From Tilletiopsis washingtonensis (lineage: Eukaryota > Basidiomycota > Exobasidiomycetes > Entylomatales): a stretch of 64,000 nt of DNA. The notes under the pieces were generated by a model. That model was not told the DNA's origin, did not search any database, and was given only the letters and a program-made list of their open reading frames with translations. The stretch covers positions 395,269-459,268 of the forward strand of contig NW_020312006.1 in NCBI RefSeq assembly GCF_003144115.1. Reading direction: 5' to 3'. Both the position numbers and the translations under genes were made by a program. Shown here piece after piece: positions 1 through 11,069 of the stretch; the first letter of the stretch is position 1, and each line of letters opens with the position of its first letter.

Positions 1-1
1 G

Positions 2-1165
2 CGTCCGCTAAACCTCAACGATGCCGACCTCGAGGCTGGATTGAGTGACTCGCGCCCAGCATCCGAATGGACAGAGATGTCCTACGTGCTGGCGCATCTC
101 GATCTCGCCGAACACGTCCGCGATGCCATCGACGTGCGCAACCTGCACTCGCGACTGCCGAACGGCGCTCCCGGCGAGTTGAGCGCCGCGGCCGTAGAGC
201 AGCTCGACGACGGGCTGCGGCGCTACTTGCAGTTCAAGCTGCCGCGCTTCTTTGCGCTGGGCAGCAACTTCTGCCAGCCGCGCATCGCGGTGCCGCAGCG
301 CTGGATGCTGCACCAGCAGGTCTTCAGCCAGCTTCTGTCGCTGCACCGCTCGTCGATCACTACGGCTGCGGGCCGCTCGACGTGCCTCTCTGTCGCGATG
401 GCCACGCTCGACCTGTTCGCCGAGATCCGCACCATGTGCCCCGTCATCGAGGGCCTCTACGTCAACTCGCAGCACCTCTTCACCGCCGCGCTTATCCTCG
501 TGCTCGACATGCTCCACACGAGCTCGCACGAACGACGCCTGGATGCGCGCCAGAAGGTGGCCAGCGCCATCGAGCACCTCGCAAACTCGCCGCGCTCCGC
601 AGTCATCCTCAGCGTCCTACTAGACGAGGAAGAGGCGCAGCAGCAGCGCCGCGCCAACCGTCAAGAGCCGCCGAACACGCCGCTCGACGTGGCCGCGATC
701 TCCTGGCGCATCTCGCGCACGCTCGACTCCATCCCGTCTACGCCGCCTCACAGTGCGCGCGTGCCCGACGAATGCGCCGCGCCAGCGCTGGCTCCGTCGC
801 TCTCTTCTCTGGGCATCGCCAGGCTCCCGCCCACGCCGTCCGGCCACTCGCTGCCTCCGATGTCGCGCGACATGCCACCGCCCGACAACTTGCGTCTGCC
901 TCTGCCGCGTCCGAGCCCGTCACGCTCGCACTACTCCAGCTCGCCGTCGCCGCGTCTGCCGCACCCTGCCGAGCGCGGCCACTTCTCGTCGCAGCCGCAG
1001 CCGTATCCGCAGGCGCACTCGCACCCGCAGGCCCCGCCCTGCGCGCAGCAGCCGCACGTCTCGTCTCCCCCGCACACCAGCCACGCCGAGGCGTTCGGCG
1101 ACGACGAGGCCGTCTGGGCCTGGATCCTCAATGCGGGCCTGCCGCTCGACGACGTGTCCTACTGA
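2..1165 (+). CDS. Fungal Zn2Cys6-type transcription factor, C-terminal part (5' truncated by window edge)
   Basis: The reading frame is open to the left edge (the codon at 2-4 is already coding), so only the last 387 or so residues are present and any DNA-binding domain lies outside the window. The visible start reads PLNLNDADLEAGLSDSRP, which resembles the 'PxNhxDxDL' stretch in the fungal-specific regulatory (middle homology) domain. It is followed by amphipathic helices typical of that domain. From about residue 230 the protein turns into a Pro/Ser/His-rich low-complexity tail and ends with a short acidic/aromatic stretch (FGDDEAVWAWILNAGL) that could act as an activation motif. No introns are needed across this segment. 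It is convergent with the next regulator, with 215 bp between the stop codons. The family assignment rests on the PLNLND-like stretch and domain order; the target pathway cannot be deduced. Confidence 0.72.
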   Translation, partial: RPLNLNDADLEAGLSDSRPASEWTEMSYVLAHLDLAEHVRDAIDVRNLHSRLPNGAPGELSAAAVEQLDDGLRRYLQFKLPRFFALGSNFCQPRIAVPQRWMLHQQVFSQLLSLHRSSITTAAGRSTCLSVAMATLDLFAEIRTMCPVIEGLYVNSQHLFTAALILVLDMLHTSSHERRLDARQKVASAIEHLANSPRSAVILSVLLDEEEAQQQRRANRQEPPNTPLDVAAISWRISRTLDSIPSTPPHSARVPDECAAPALAPSLSSLGIARLPPTPSGHSLPPMSRDMPPPDNLRLPLPRPSPSRSHYSSSPSPRLPHPAERGHFSSQPQPYPQAHSHPQAPPCAQQPHVSSPPHTSHAEAFGDDEAVWAWILNAGLPLDDVSY

Positions 1166-1380
1166 GGCGTCCACTCTGTCGTCCCACGCACTCTTTCCCT
1201 TTCAGACGCTCCTGCGCGTCCCTGTATTCTTCGCCATCGGTCCTGTTCCACTGCCTGCTCTTAGCTCTCTAATTAGAATGCACGACGTTTCACATTATTC
1301 AGAGCAGGTCCGTCGTCGGACTAATGATACAGGGGGATGCGGGAAGAGCCGCAGATGGAAGGGCGTGATTGAGGGAGCGT

Positions 1381-1408
1381 TCAGAAGGGCTGCTCATGGT
1401 GGGAGTGG

Positions 1409-1443
<35 letters not shown>

Positions 1444-4400
1444 GCGCTGCTGCGCTTCTTGCTGCTGCTGCTCGTGCAGCTTTTGCGCAAAGAGGGCTTC
1501 GAGCGTCTCGAGCTGACCGCCGATGTCGAAGGCGTAGCCAAGCTGCGCGATGCCCTCGAGCACCACACCGACCTCGCGCTGCTTCGCGGCCAGGTCGTAT
1601 GTGCCGAGGTGGTCAACGCTGCTGACCGAGACGTGCGGCGCAGCGTCGCCTTGCTGCTTCTGACCGCCAGAATTGTTCGGGAGCGGAGCGGTGTTGTGCT
1701 GCGGCGACCGGCCGAGGGCGCTTGGAGAGGGGCTGCCGACGGACGGCAGGGCGCAGAGGCCTGCCAGCGCAGCAGGCGAGAGGAAGGTGCGCGGGTCGAC
1801 GTGGTCGCTCGGCGCGTACGGCGTCGCCATGGCATCGAGGTCGCCCCAGGCGTGCTCCTGCGCGGGCGACGGAGGCGCCGGCGGCATCGTGACGACGTAA
1901 GGAGTGCGGATCAGGAACTGCGCCACGGCGCTGAGCTGGCCGAGGATGGTGCCGCCGGTGTGGAAGACACGCCGCGGCAGCAGCACCTCGCAGACGAGCG
2001 CGAGAGAGCGGCAGGAGAGAAGCGTGCGCTCGCGGCTGCGCTGCAAGAGCCGGCTGAGCGTTGCAGCGTGGGCCGCGTCCTCGCTCGTCTCCGCCGAGCC
2101 GGGAAAGGCGGCGTGGAGCGCTGCCAGGTGCGCCGCTTGCACCTGGAAGCGCTCGCCAAGCACGCGGTAGACCGCAAGGTCAAGCATGCACGCGCTGACC
2201 TTGATCGTGGCGATCCACGGCAGCTGAGCGCAGTCGTGTCAGCGCTGCACGCGATAGTGGTGCACGCCAGCAACTCACGTGCTGAAAGGCAGTCAGGTTG
2301 TTCATTGTAGCACGCGCCGCCTCGATGCAGCGGTCGAAGAAGAGGAGCAGACTGTCGATGGAGCGCCAGAGGCTGGAGCACGCCTTCTCCAGGCGCTGCA
2401 TCTCGGGCGTCGTCGGACGCTTGCCGAAGCGGTCTTGCGCGGTCACCAGGGTGGTGGACATGCCAACGGGCATCGGATTGTCGATGTGGTTGCTGAGGAA
2501 GCGAGCGAGCGCACCGAGCTGCACCTTGGCAAGCACTTCGGAAGCATGTCGTCAGCGTCATCCAAGTCATGTTCAGTGCAGTGCGACTCACGGCTGAAGC
2601 TCAAGCCCATCTCGCCGCTCAGCTGCACTCCGCCTGCTGGCGAGGAGGCATTCTGCGCGCTGCGGCCCCCCTTTTGCTTGCCCGCGCCGGCCTGGATGCC
2701 GATCGCACGATCTGCCTCGTATGGCGGCCGCGTGCGTCCGAGCAGCGAGATCAAGGAGGCATATGTCCACGAGACGGTGTACACGCGCCCGTGCTGCATC
2801 TTGTTGATCAGGCCCTCGACGGCTGCTTGGTCCTGCTCGTGCACCTCTTGTGGCTGCTCAAGCCCGAGCGTGATGACATGCCGAGCGGCTGTCTCGGCAA
2901 ACACTACATGGCTGTGTCAGTCCAATCCACGCTGCCCGCGAGAAGGCATGCGACTCACACGGCGTGCTGGCAGGGTCGATCCTGTCGAGGATCTGGGAGA
3001 GAATGAGCAGGCACTGAATGCCCTCGACCGAAGGCTTCCTGCACGCCCTCGAGTCTCAGCAAAGCACGCAACGACCGCAAGGCTAGCGCTCACCGCAAGA
3101 GATCGTGCTTGTGCACCAGAGCCACTGCCTTCGCCAACATCTCGTGGCAGAAAGCGCGGCGTGCGCGGCCCCAGCGCAGGAGCTCCTTGGCTCGTCCGGC
3201 AGTGTACTGCTCAGTGATGCGAGGACCGCCGTTGATCCAATCGCTGTTCTCCTTGCCGCGGTCTTTCCACGCATCTACGCCCACCTCTTCGGCCAGCTGC
3301 GTGGCGGTGGCAGCGAGCTCGCGCGGCACCTGGCCCGGAATGACGGGCGCCACAGGAGGCAGGTTGTTGTCCTTGCGCTTGGTGTTGATGTACTCCTGCG
3401 TGCACACGATGCGCTTGTCCTCACAGCGGCTGCAGCCGAGTCCAGCCGCACGCTCCGTGACGTCGCAGCGCACCCGCCGCAGGCTGATGGCCGCGCAGAT
3501 GCCGTCAGTGATGTGCTCCCACGCCTGGCTACCAGCCGCCACTCACCGGCACGTGTCGCACGCCACTCCCTGCTTCCGCTTTGGCCGCCGGCCGCCGGCG
3601 ACTGGTGCGCTGCTGGACTGCGTGCCCAGAGAGCCGTCGGCACTGGTCGGGGCCAGCGAGTCCGCAGGCCATGCCGCGCTGGCCCATGGCGTCTCGCTGG
3701 AGCCGCTCTTGGGATCAAGAGCTACGCGAGGCAGAGTCTTGTCGTCGGTATCCTGACGCTGGCGAGAGCCACTGCCGAGCACGGCCGAGCTGGATGCCTC
3801 TTGTTCGTCCGACTCGCGGAAGCCCAGCGCCGCAGCGTGCGGGCCGAATGCGATCGGCATGTCCGTGTAGTGGGCCGCCCACGCATGCATGACGGCAATG
3901 AGCACCTGCGACGTGCCTGGCGTCGCCAGCGTGCTCTCATTGGTGGACGCCCACGTACGCATGCGCAGGCCGGGCGCAGCAAGTGGTGCCGAAGGGATGC
4001 CCTCGTCGCGGTTGCCGCCGTTGCTCATGATGCTCATGATGCGCGGGTTGCCGCGCGCAAAGTTGTAGCGCGAGGAGAAGTGCGCAAAGTCGACGATGGG
4101 CAGCTGGATGTGCGCCGTGGCGAAGAAGCAGGTGAGGAGACGGAGCGAGATGGAGCCGGCCATGACGCGCGATGCGAGACGTGCATCGCCTCGGTCGCCC
4201 GAAGCCACCTCCGGTTGTGCGAGCGACAACAGCGCCTCGCCCTCCGCATCGCCTGGCATGCTGCCATGCAGCATTCTGCTCACGCGTCAGCAATGCGGAA
4301 GCAATCTGAATTTCGAACCGCACTGACCTTGCTTGCTCGATGCGCTTGCCTGTCCGGCTCGGGCGTGGGTACCGGCGTGATGGCGGCGCGTGGTTCTTGC

Positions 4401-5604
4401 CACCTGCACAACGCGGGCTGTCAGACGCTGGATTCGTCGTTCTGTCGCGAGTACGCTCACATGTCAGGCCCTTCTCGGTGCAGCGCGAACACTTGACGCC
4501 TTCTGCTGAGCGTCCGTCGGGGCTAGGTGGCAGGCCGCTGCTCACACGCCGCTCGAGCAAGTCGCATCTCAGGTGCTGAGATGGCAGCATGGTCAGTTTG
4601 CCGCCAATTCTGAGCATGGACGCTCTGCTCACCTTCGCTCTGCATGCATCGCAAGTCTGCTCAGGCGAGCTCAGCCTAGGCGCCGGCATCTCAATGAAGG
4701 CAACGTCACTTACCACGCCTTGCCGCCGCTGCACCTTGGCCCGCCCGTCTGAGCTCTGCCCATCAGCAGCTCCATCTTCGCCATCCTCCATATCATCATC
4801 GCTCCCGTCATCCTCGTCGCCGCTGGCGCTGATGCTTCTGCGGAGGCTCTCGCTCGATTCTTCCCGCTCTTTCCGCTTGCCGCCAAAGAAGGAGTGTGCG
4901 TGCGTGTGGTCCATCGAGGGCGCCACGGGCTGGGCCGGGTGCATGAAGGATGCATCGCCGCTGTGCGGCAGCAACGTGCCATCCTGTGCGGCCTGCTGCC
5001 ACAGCGTATCGAAATCAGGATAGCTGCCATGCGCAAAGACGGGATGCTGCCCGTGAGCAGCGGCGGCGGCAGCGGCGGCCGCTGCAGAGTCGGCGTGGTT
5101 CGCAATGACGTTCTGCGCAGAGGCAGGCATGGCTGGCGTGTCGCAGAGCGGCGGAGGCATCGGCGGCACGCCGCTGCGTGCGCCAGAGAAGTCATCGAAG
5201 TGCGTGGCCCACTCGGCTGCAGTGCCCGGGTTGGGCGAGTCGAGACCCCAGATCCACGCAGCCGCACTGCTGCCGTCGTGTGCGCCCGGCGGCACGCTGA
5301 TGGCTGCGGCGATGGCATGTGCTGAGTGCGAGTCATTCGCAGCGTGGTCGTGGGACAGCAGAGAGGCCAGCGCATCGGTATGCGGCGAGTGCGCGCCGAT
5401 GCCTGCCGGCGTGCGGCCGGAGTGCGCAGCGGCGCCGCTCGAGGGCAGCGGTGAGCGCGGCTGGTAGCTCGACGCCGCCGAGGCACCGCCGGTGCTCTCA
5501 GGCGTCGTGTGCAGCGTGGCCAGATGGGCATCGGCCTGGCTGCTGCCCGAGCCTGAGGCTGAGGCCGCGGCGGAGTGGTCGGCCATGAGGCCGTGCCGCT
5601 GCAT
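1381..5604 (-). CDS. Transcription factor with two Zn2Cys6 clusters and a split fungal regulatory domain
   Basis: Eleven-exon model (high to low): 5604-4714, 4656-4633, 4575-4548, 4505-4461, 4403-4328, 4275-3547, 3483-3094, 3038-2959, 2903-2592, 2535-2279, 2223-1381; 1224 aa. The first cluster, at residues 299-325, is CDACRAKHLRCDLLER...CSRCTEKGLTC (C-x2-C-x6-C-x10-C-x2-C-x6-C). It is followed by a KRIEQAR segment and the first half of a fungal_trans-like domain (FFATAHIQLPIVDF, then SQVLIAVMHAWAAHY). A second cluster, at residues 594-620, reads CDTCRLRRVRCDVTERAAGLGCSRCEDKRIVC with the same spacing, after a basic KRKQG lead-in. The second half of the regulatory domain follows (RKPSVEGIQCLLILSQILD). 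The N-terminal 297 residues are Ser/Ala/His-rich with an acidic patch; the C-terminus is poly-Gln. The start could be ATG 5604 or ATG 5586. Its function is presumably nuclear DNA binding; targets are unknown. Confidence 0.83.
1408..1476. repeat. CTG/CAG trinucleotide repeat encoding poly-Gln
   Basis: An interrupted CTG run on the + strand is read as CAG on the - strand. It encodes an interrupted Gln tract with a run of eleven near the C-terminus of the dual zinc-cluster regulator, just before HHSHHEQPF and the stop codon. Length polymorphism between strains is likely. Confidence 0.9.
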
Positions 5605-7446
5605 GGCGCGGCTGCTGCTGGCGCGCGTGCGCCTCCTCGTAGCGCTGCTCGAGCGACACTCTGCGGCCGGTGTGGCACACGCAGTGGGCCACAGGTAGGA
5701 GAGATGGAAGCGAGACGCGCCGCAGCCGGTGTGAGGAAGAGCGGCTGCGCTGTGTGGTACGGCGGTGTGGTGGGTGGTCGTCAGGAAGCAAGATGAGAAG
5801 GAGGAGGAGCGGAGTAAAGGCGCGCAAGGCGCGCAAGGCGCACAGGCCCCAGACAGCGCTGCACCCCGCGCGGCATCTCTGCGGTCTGCCGCTGCTGCTC
5901 CGCTGCGCCCTCTGCACGCTCTGAGAGGCTGCTCTTGCTCCGCCGTGCATCTGCTGCGTGCTGCGCTGCAGCTGCCGCTGCGTCTGCATGCTGCCCGCGC
6001 CAGCCTTGGCGAGCTCTGGCGCCGAGGGCAGCTGCGACACCCTCTCACGCAGCACGGCCGCGTGGCTTCTCAGCATGAACACGTTGCGATCGGGCATGAG
6101 TGACGACGAGCACGACGTCGTCCAGCCTGGCTCTCACGCAGCGTGAGTGGAGCAAGGGCTCTGCGGAGTGAGTCGAGGAGGCGGCACGGCCGGCGTCCGC
6201 GGCGCGTCGGCCCGAGGCGCCGGACGGGCGGAGGAGCGCTGCATCTGGCGCAGCGGCGTGCCGCCTTCTAGACGGCGGTGCAGCGGCGAGAGACTCGACT
6301 CAGCACAGGCTGGGCTCGCACACAGCCTCGTCTCGCCACAGCGGCTCGCTCTGCCGGGTGCAGGAGAGAAGTAGGCGCCTAGTGCAGCCACGCCGACGGC
6401 ATGCGGCAGCGAGCGCATCGGCGTGCGGGGGACCACGCCAAGGGCCGGCTCGGGACACGGGAGTCTACATGCTAGTGCGTGTGCCGGTGTCGTGCTGCCG
6501 CATCCTCTCCAGATCCGCTGCTCAGAAACAGCCGCTCGACGACAACGTGCAGCTGCAAGAGACGGCTGCCTGAAAGCGCTGAGATGCAAGGTGAGATCGA
6601 GCTGCACGCCATGCCGCGGATGTGCAGCTCGCAGCGCCCGGGGCGAAGATGGGGTCCGTCGGGCGGTGCAACGAGGTCAAGTGCAGCCGCGGGAGCTCCA
6701 CGCCTCGCGCGTTGAAAGAGGCTGCCTTGCAACGCAGCTCGCTGCCTGCTATGGTACAGCTGCAATCAACGATCTGGCCGCTGACGTTGCTGAAAGGACA
6801 ACGGCATGCTGATGCTCAGATTGAGAGAAGGAAGCCTAAGGGTGTCTGCATCTGTGAGCGCTTCGCCTGGCAGCGGCCGCGTCTCCCTCGGCGCAGACGT
6901 GAAAGCATGCGCGAGGCGGCAGCTGCTGGGGTGCTTCGCGTCGCGAGCTCGCTCGTGCGCCGCTTGCCCATCAGCGCGTGCGTCCTGCCCCGTCCGACCG
7001 GCCCATGATCCTGCTCAGGGTTGCACCGCTGCTGCACCATGACCAACCTGTGGATCTAGACTGGCGTCAGCGAGATATTCCGGACGGCGCCGTTCATGCT
7101 GATGCTCGTGCTGTCTTGATTGGCCTCGACCGCCTCCAGCGGCAACTTGGCGCAGCAGACGCAGGGCGAGCCTTCGTCCCCCTCATGTCTTCCGGTCCTG
7201 CTAAGGCCGAGACTGCTGTCAGATGACCACCCCGACGCCGTCCTAGCTGCCCTGAACATCTTCCCACGCCAGCGCTCGCAGCCGCTGCAGGGCGCCAGCG
7301 TGGGTGTGAGCGACGCCGGCGAAGGCGCTGCGTCTGCTGTCCTTGGGCAAGAGCGCAGCTCGGTCCGCCTCCTCCACCCGCCACATCCCGCGGCTTATGT
7401 TAGCTCTCTCACACCACGACCGCCACCCTCTCCCGCACTCCTCAGC
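5605..7446. other. Divergent intergenic region between the dual zinc-cluster regulator and COQ7
   Basis: 1.84 kb without a gene I can defend. It must carry the 5' regions of both flanking genes. On the - strand at about 5,890-6,097 there is a protein-like segment starting MPDRNVFMLRSHAAVLRER that could be an unassigned 5' exon, uORF or small gene; I could not connect it to a neighbour in frame. The rest is GC-rich and shows no repeat, tRNA or other RNA gene that I recognise. Confidence 0.5.
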
Positions 7447-8317
7447 ATGGCCTCTCGTTCACTCCTCACACGCGGCGCCGCCGCCACCCGGCAGCAGCTC
7501 GGCCGCAGCAGCATCGCCGGACCGTCGCGCGTGCGTCTCTCTTCCACCGTCGCCTCGTTGGCATACACGCGCGACACGGCTGGCGAGAGCGGCGCCGCCG
7601 AGCCGCCGGCTGCGACGGCCAGCACGCCGCAGCTCTCGCCGCACGACCGCGAGCTGCTGACTCGCATGCTGCGCGTCGACCATGCGGGCGAGGTGGCGGC
7701 CAACACGATCTACGAGGCACAGGCGCGCGTCTTTGGGCGCATGGGCGATCCCAAGACGGAGAAGCTGATGCTGGAGATGTGGGAGACGGAGAAGAAGCAC
7801 CTGGCCGTCGTGCGGCAGCTGCTGCAGCAACATCGCGTCTCGCCCAGCAAGCTCATGCCGCTGTGGAGCGCTGCCGGTAGCCTGCTCGGCGGCGTCACGG
7901 CGCTGCTGGGCAAGGAGGCGGCGATGGCGTGTACAGAGGCAGTGGAGACGGTCATCGGCGAGCACTATGACGAGTGAGTAAAGGCCGAAGGCTGCAGCTG
8001 CTCGGCTGGCTGCAAGGCGCGCACAGGCAAGGTGCTGACACCTCTTCTCCAGCCAACTAGTGCATCTGCGCACTCTGACGGAGACGCCGGCGGCCTCAGC
8101 CTCGGCCGCGACGCAGACCACAGCGTCCGGCGAGCCGGCGCTGCACCCGTCGCTGCCGCTGCTGGCCGACGTGATCACCGAGTTCCGCGACGACGAGCTC
8201 GAGCATCTCGACACGGCCGTCGAGCACGACGCGCAGATGGCGCCGGCGCATGCTCTGCTCTCTGCTGTCGTCGGCTGGGGCTGTCGTGGCGCCATCGCCA
8301 TCGCTGGACGTGTCTGA
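7447..8317 (+). CDS. COQ7: 5-demethoxyubiquinone hydroxylase, mitochondrial
   Basis: Two exons, 7447-7973 and 8053-8317 (79-nt intron GTGAGT...CAG), 263 aa. COQ7/CAT5 is the matrix-side inner-membrane di-iron monooxygenase that hydroxylates demethoxyubiquinone in the penultimate step of coenzyme Q synthesis. The ferritin-like ligand motifs are visible: [11 protein letters not shown] (Glu82), ETEKKH (Glu115/His118), [16 protein letters not shown] (Glu164 region) and [16 protein letters not shown] near the C-terminus. The helix containing [14 protein letters not shown] is the membrane-associated one. The first 40 residues are Arg/Ser/Ala-rich without acidic residues, as expected of a mitochondrial presequence, which supports the ATG at 7447. 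Length fits fungal orthologues. It is convergent with the following membrane-protein gene. Confidence 0.95.
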
Positions 8318-8771
8318 TGGCAACGCATCTATTTATCAACCTCACTCTTGCGTGCAGCGGGCTGGTCAAGCGTCGATGTATGCAGGGAGCGCAGCGCAGA
8401 GGCACTTGACTCGAGAGAGGGAGGGAAGCCTGCGTACAGGCGGACGAGCGTGATGTGAGAGACGGATGGATCTGGATATGTCATGACGGCAGCCAAAAGG
8501 AAGAACATGCCTGTGTGTGGTGCGACGCCGGCGAGCAGGTGGGCCGCCGGAGACGACGAGGAAAAGTGCAAGTGGACAGAGGGCGCTATAGCTAGGCTCG
8601 GCGCGCAAGAGGAGAGATGACCTGAGCGCAGAGGGACCTTGATAGCAGAGGGCGTGGCGACGCAGCGGAACGAGCGTCGACGGAATCGAGAAAGAGTGAA
8701 GGTGCGGCGAGCTGTATGTATGGGAGTCGGGAACGAGAATGCTGGGGCCGTGACGCGCTGGATCGTGAGCC
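8318..8771. other. Convergent 3' region
   Basis: 454 bp between the COQ7 stop and the stop of the oppositely oriented membrane-protein gene. It would hold both 3' UTRs. I see no ORF with protein character and no RNA gene. Confidence 0.6.
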
Positions 8772-11069
8772 TCATGGTGCTGGAGCACGCGTGTTGCCGG
8801 CCCATCCGCCGTACGATGGCGGCAGCTGTGGAGGCGTCTGTCAGTTTGTGCGTGCAGCGGTGCAGCAGAATCTAGACTCACCTCCTCGACGGCATCTTCG
8901 GCCGGCTGAGCAGGCGTCATCGGTCCGGCATCGCTGTGCTGGATGTAGCGCGACGACGAGCCCACAGCCGCATCGTCGCCAGGCAGCGCGCCCTTGACCG
9001 GCAGCGGCGGAGCGTCGCCAGCCGGCTCAGCGTTGCGCGCCGACAGGCGGTAGGCGCTGCCTGCCGCGACGCTGCCGGGTCCGTGGCTGGTGGCGCTCAT
9101 GAAGTCGGCGCCCGCCTCGCTGCCGTGCATGGTGCTAGTGCCCTGCCAGCCAGAGCGGCCGCCATCGGAGAGCGCGGTGCCCGGCGAGGGAGGGTAGCGC
9201 ATGCCGGCAGCTGATACGCCCGAGATGGAGGCACCGCGGCCAGACTGGCCCGAGAAGCTGCCGGGGCGCATCGGCGTGCGCAGCGGCTCGTCGCGGTACG
9301 CAGCCGCAAGGTCCGGAGACGATCCGGCCGCTGCAGGGTCATACGTGAACGGCGTGGGTGCGTAGGACTGGCTGACGCCGCCGCTGTTGCGGCCGCGACG
9401 TGCAGCAAGCGCCGCAGACGAGCCAGGTCCGTCCTCATCGCCATCGAGGTCGATGAACTGCGGCTGCTCCTTGCGCGCCTCGTCACGCTTCGCACGCTGC
9501 CGTCGCCGGTAGATCAGGAAGGCGACGAGCGCGGCCACGATGACTGCCACAGCAATGACGGCGCCGATGATACCGCCGACGAGACCGCCTGTGCTGCGGG
9601 TTAGCGAGAGGAGCATCACTCAGCCGCGCTGCAGCTCACCGTTCGTTCCGCCGCCTCCGCCTCCACTGTTGCCGCTGCCCGACGTGCTGCCGGGCGTGCC
9701 AGCAGAGGAGGAAGAGCTGCCGCCGAACATGGCATTGGCCTGGTCCTGCGTGAGCGCGCCCGCCTCGTTGCGGAACGAGGCGCTGAGCGAGCCAACAGGA
9801 ATGGCGCGTTCGATGGAGTTGGCCACCGTGCGGCCGATGCAGCTCGTCGAGTTGGAGCGCACCGTCGCCACGGGGCTCGAGCCGCCGCTGCCGCTGCCCG
9901 TGGCGTCGCCGAGCATCGTGATGAAGGACGTGCCCTCGGTGAAGGGGACGGTGAGGTTGTGGATGAAGTAGCTGATGTTCTGCGTCGATGCATCGGGCAC
10001 CTGCAGGAACGGTGTGAGCATCCGTCTCAGAAACCTCTCGCTGAGCCACGCACCGTGATCGAGATTGGCACGCCATTGAAGGGCGCCATCGTGATCGTGA
10101 ACGGGCGTGTGCCGCGCAGGCTGCCAACCGGGTAATACTGCGACGCAGACATCAGCACGTGCCTCTGTGCGAGCCATCATCTCGACCACTCACGCGGACA
10201 GGCGTGCATGAGGCACGCTCGCCGAGAGCGCCACTGCCCGTGTTGTCTGCCGCCCAGCTGAAGGCGGTGGTGACGCCGTAAGGCGCGCAGCCCGTGTTGC
10301 TCGCTGGTTGGCCGAGATTCAGCCTCTGGGCGGGACTGTGCCGCGACGTGTCTACTCACACTCGCGCGTGTCGGGCACCAGCAGCTGGGACGTGTTGCCC
10401 GCGCCAAGAGCATCGGCCACTGACACCACGAAGCCGCTCGAGAACGAGCCGGCTGGTGGCTGCAGGCGGGCAAAGGGATGAGCAAGCGCTACGCCGCAGC
10501 CGCGCACAGACCACTCACCGGCACGTCCCACTGGAATGTCAGTTCCGAGGCGCCGCTCTGGTAGCTCGAGTCGATGTTGTACGTTTGAGCTGCAGGCTGC
10601 TGTCAGCACAGGCTGCAGACCACCGCCGATGGACCGTCCACCTCGAGCGCTGATCTGCGCTACCCCGCGCTGCTTCGCTACTCAATCCGCCATGCCGCAC
10701 GTGCCGTCGAGCAGCGCACGCTCGCGCTGATCGTCGACACCTCACTTTCCGCATAGAGCAACTCATGCACGCTTGAAGTGACGAGCTGAGCCGCACGCGC
10801 AGGGCAATGCCGATTCCGCAGCACAGCACGACGCGACTCCGGCCCATCCGCACCCTCATTGCAGGTCCAGCAACGCGCCTGGCCACCAGCGACTCACCAG
10901 CAAAGCCGTTGGCCATCACCGCAACTGTGAACGGGTACTGGCGCGAGCTCTCGACGGGCCAGGTGATGTTGAGCGGACGGCACTGCGACGGCCAGCTGGT
11001 GGTGAAGCTGAGCGCCTGGGCGGTGCTGGCCGCCACAGGCACGAGCGCCAGGAGCGAGTGCAGCCTCAT
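8772..11069 (-). CDS. Secreted single-pass membrane protein with two beta-rich extracellular repeats
   Basis: Eight exons: 11069-10898, 10589-10519, 10459-10360, 10303-10194, 10137-10054, 10000-9640, 9588-8882, 8825-8772; 552 aa. A signal peptide (MRLHSLLALVPVAASTAQA) precedes two similar extracellular modules. The first contains PLNITWPVESSRQYPFTV...FQWDVP...VSVADALGAGNTSQ and the second GTRPFTITMAPFNGVPISIT...FITMLGDATGSGSGGSSPV...SC. A Ser/Gly linker leads to one transmembrane helix at residues 301-325 (GGLVGGIIGAVIAVAVIVA), a stop-transfer YRRRQRAKR, and a disordered cytosolic tail ending LPPSYGGWAGNTRAPAP. I know this architecture as a widespread basidiomycete surface-protein family without an assigned function; a wall-sensor or adhesion role is possible but unproven. 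The second intron boundary is the least certain, because a micro-exon near 10,760 is possible. Confidence 0.8.

Noticed and set aside
4276-4327. GGTTCGAAATTC string resembling a tRNA B box
   Set aside because: It lies in a 52-nt intron of the dual-cluster regulator with no acceptor stem, A box or cloverleaf around it.
8366-8771. Read-through extension of the membrane-protein tail beyond exon 7
   Set aside because: The continuous frame becomes His/Arg-rich noise, whereas splicing at 8,881/8,826 gives a compact LPPSY-type ending and a stop.
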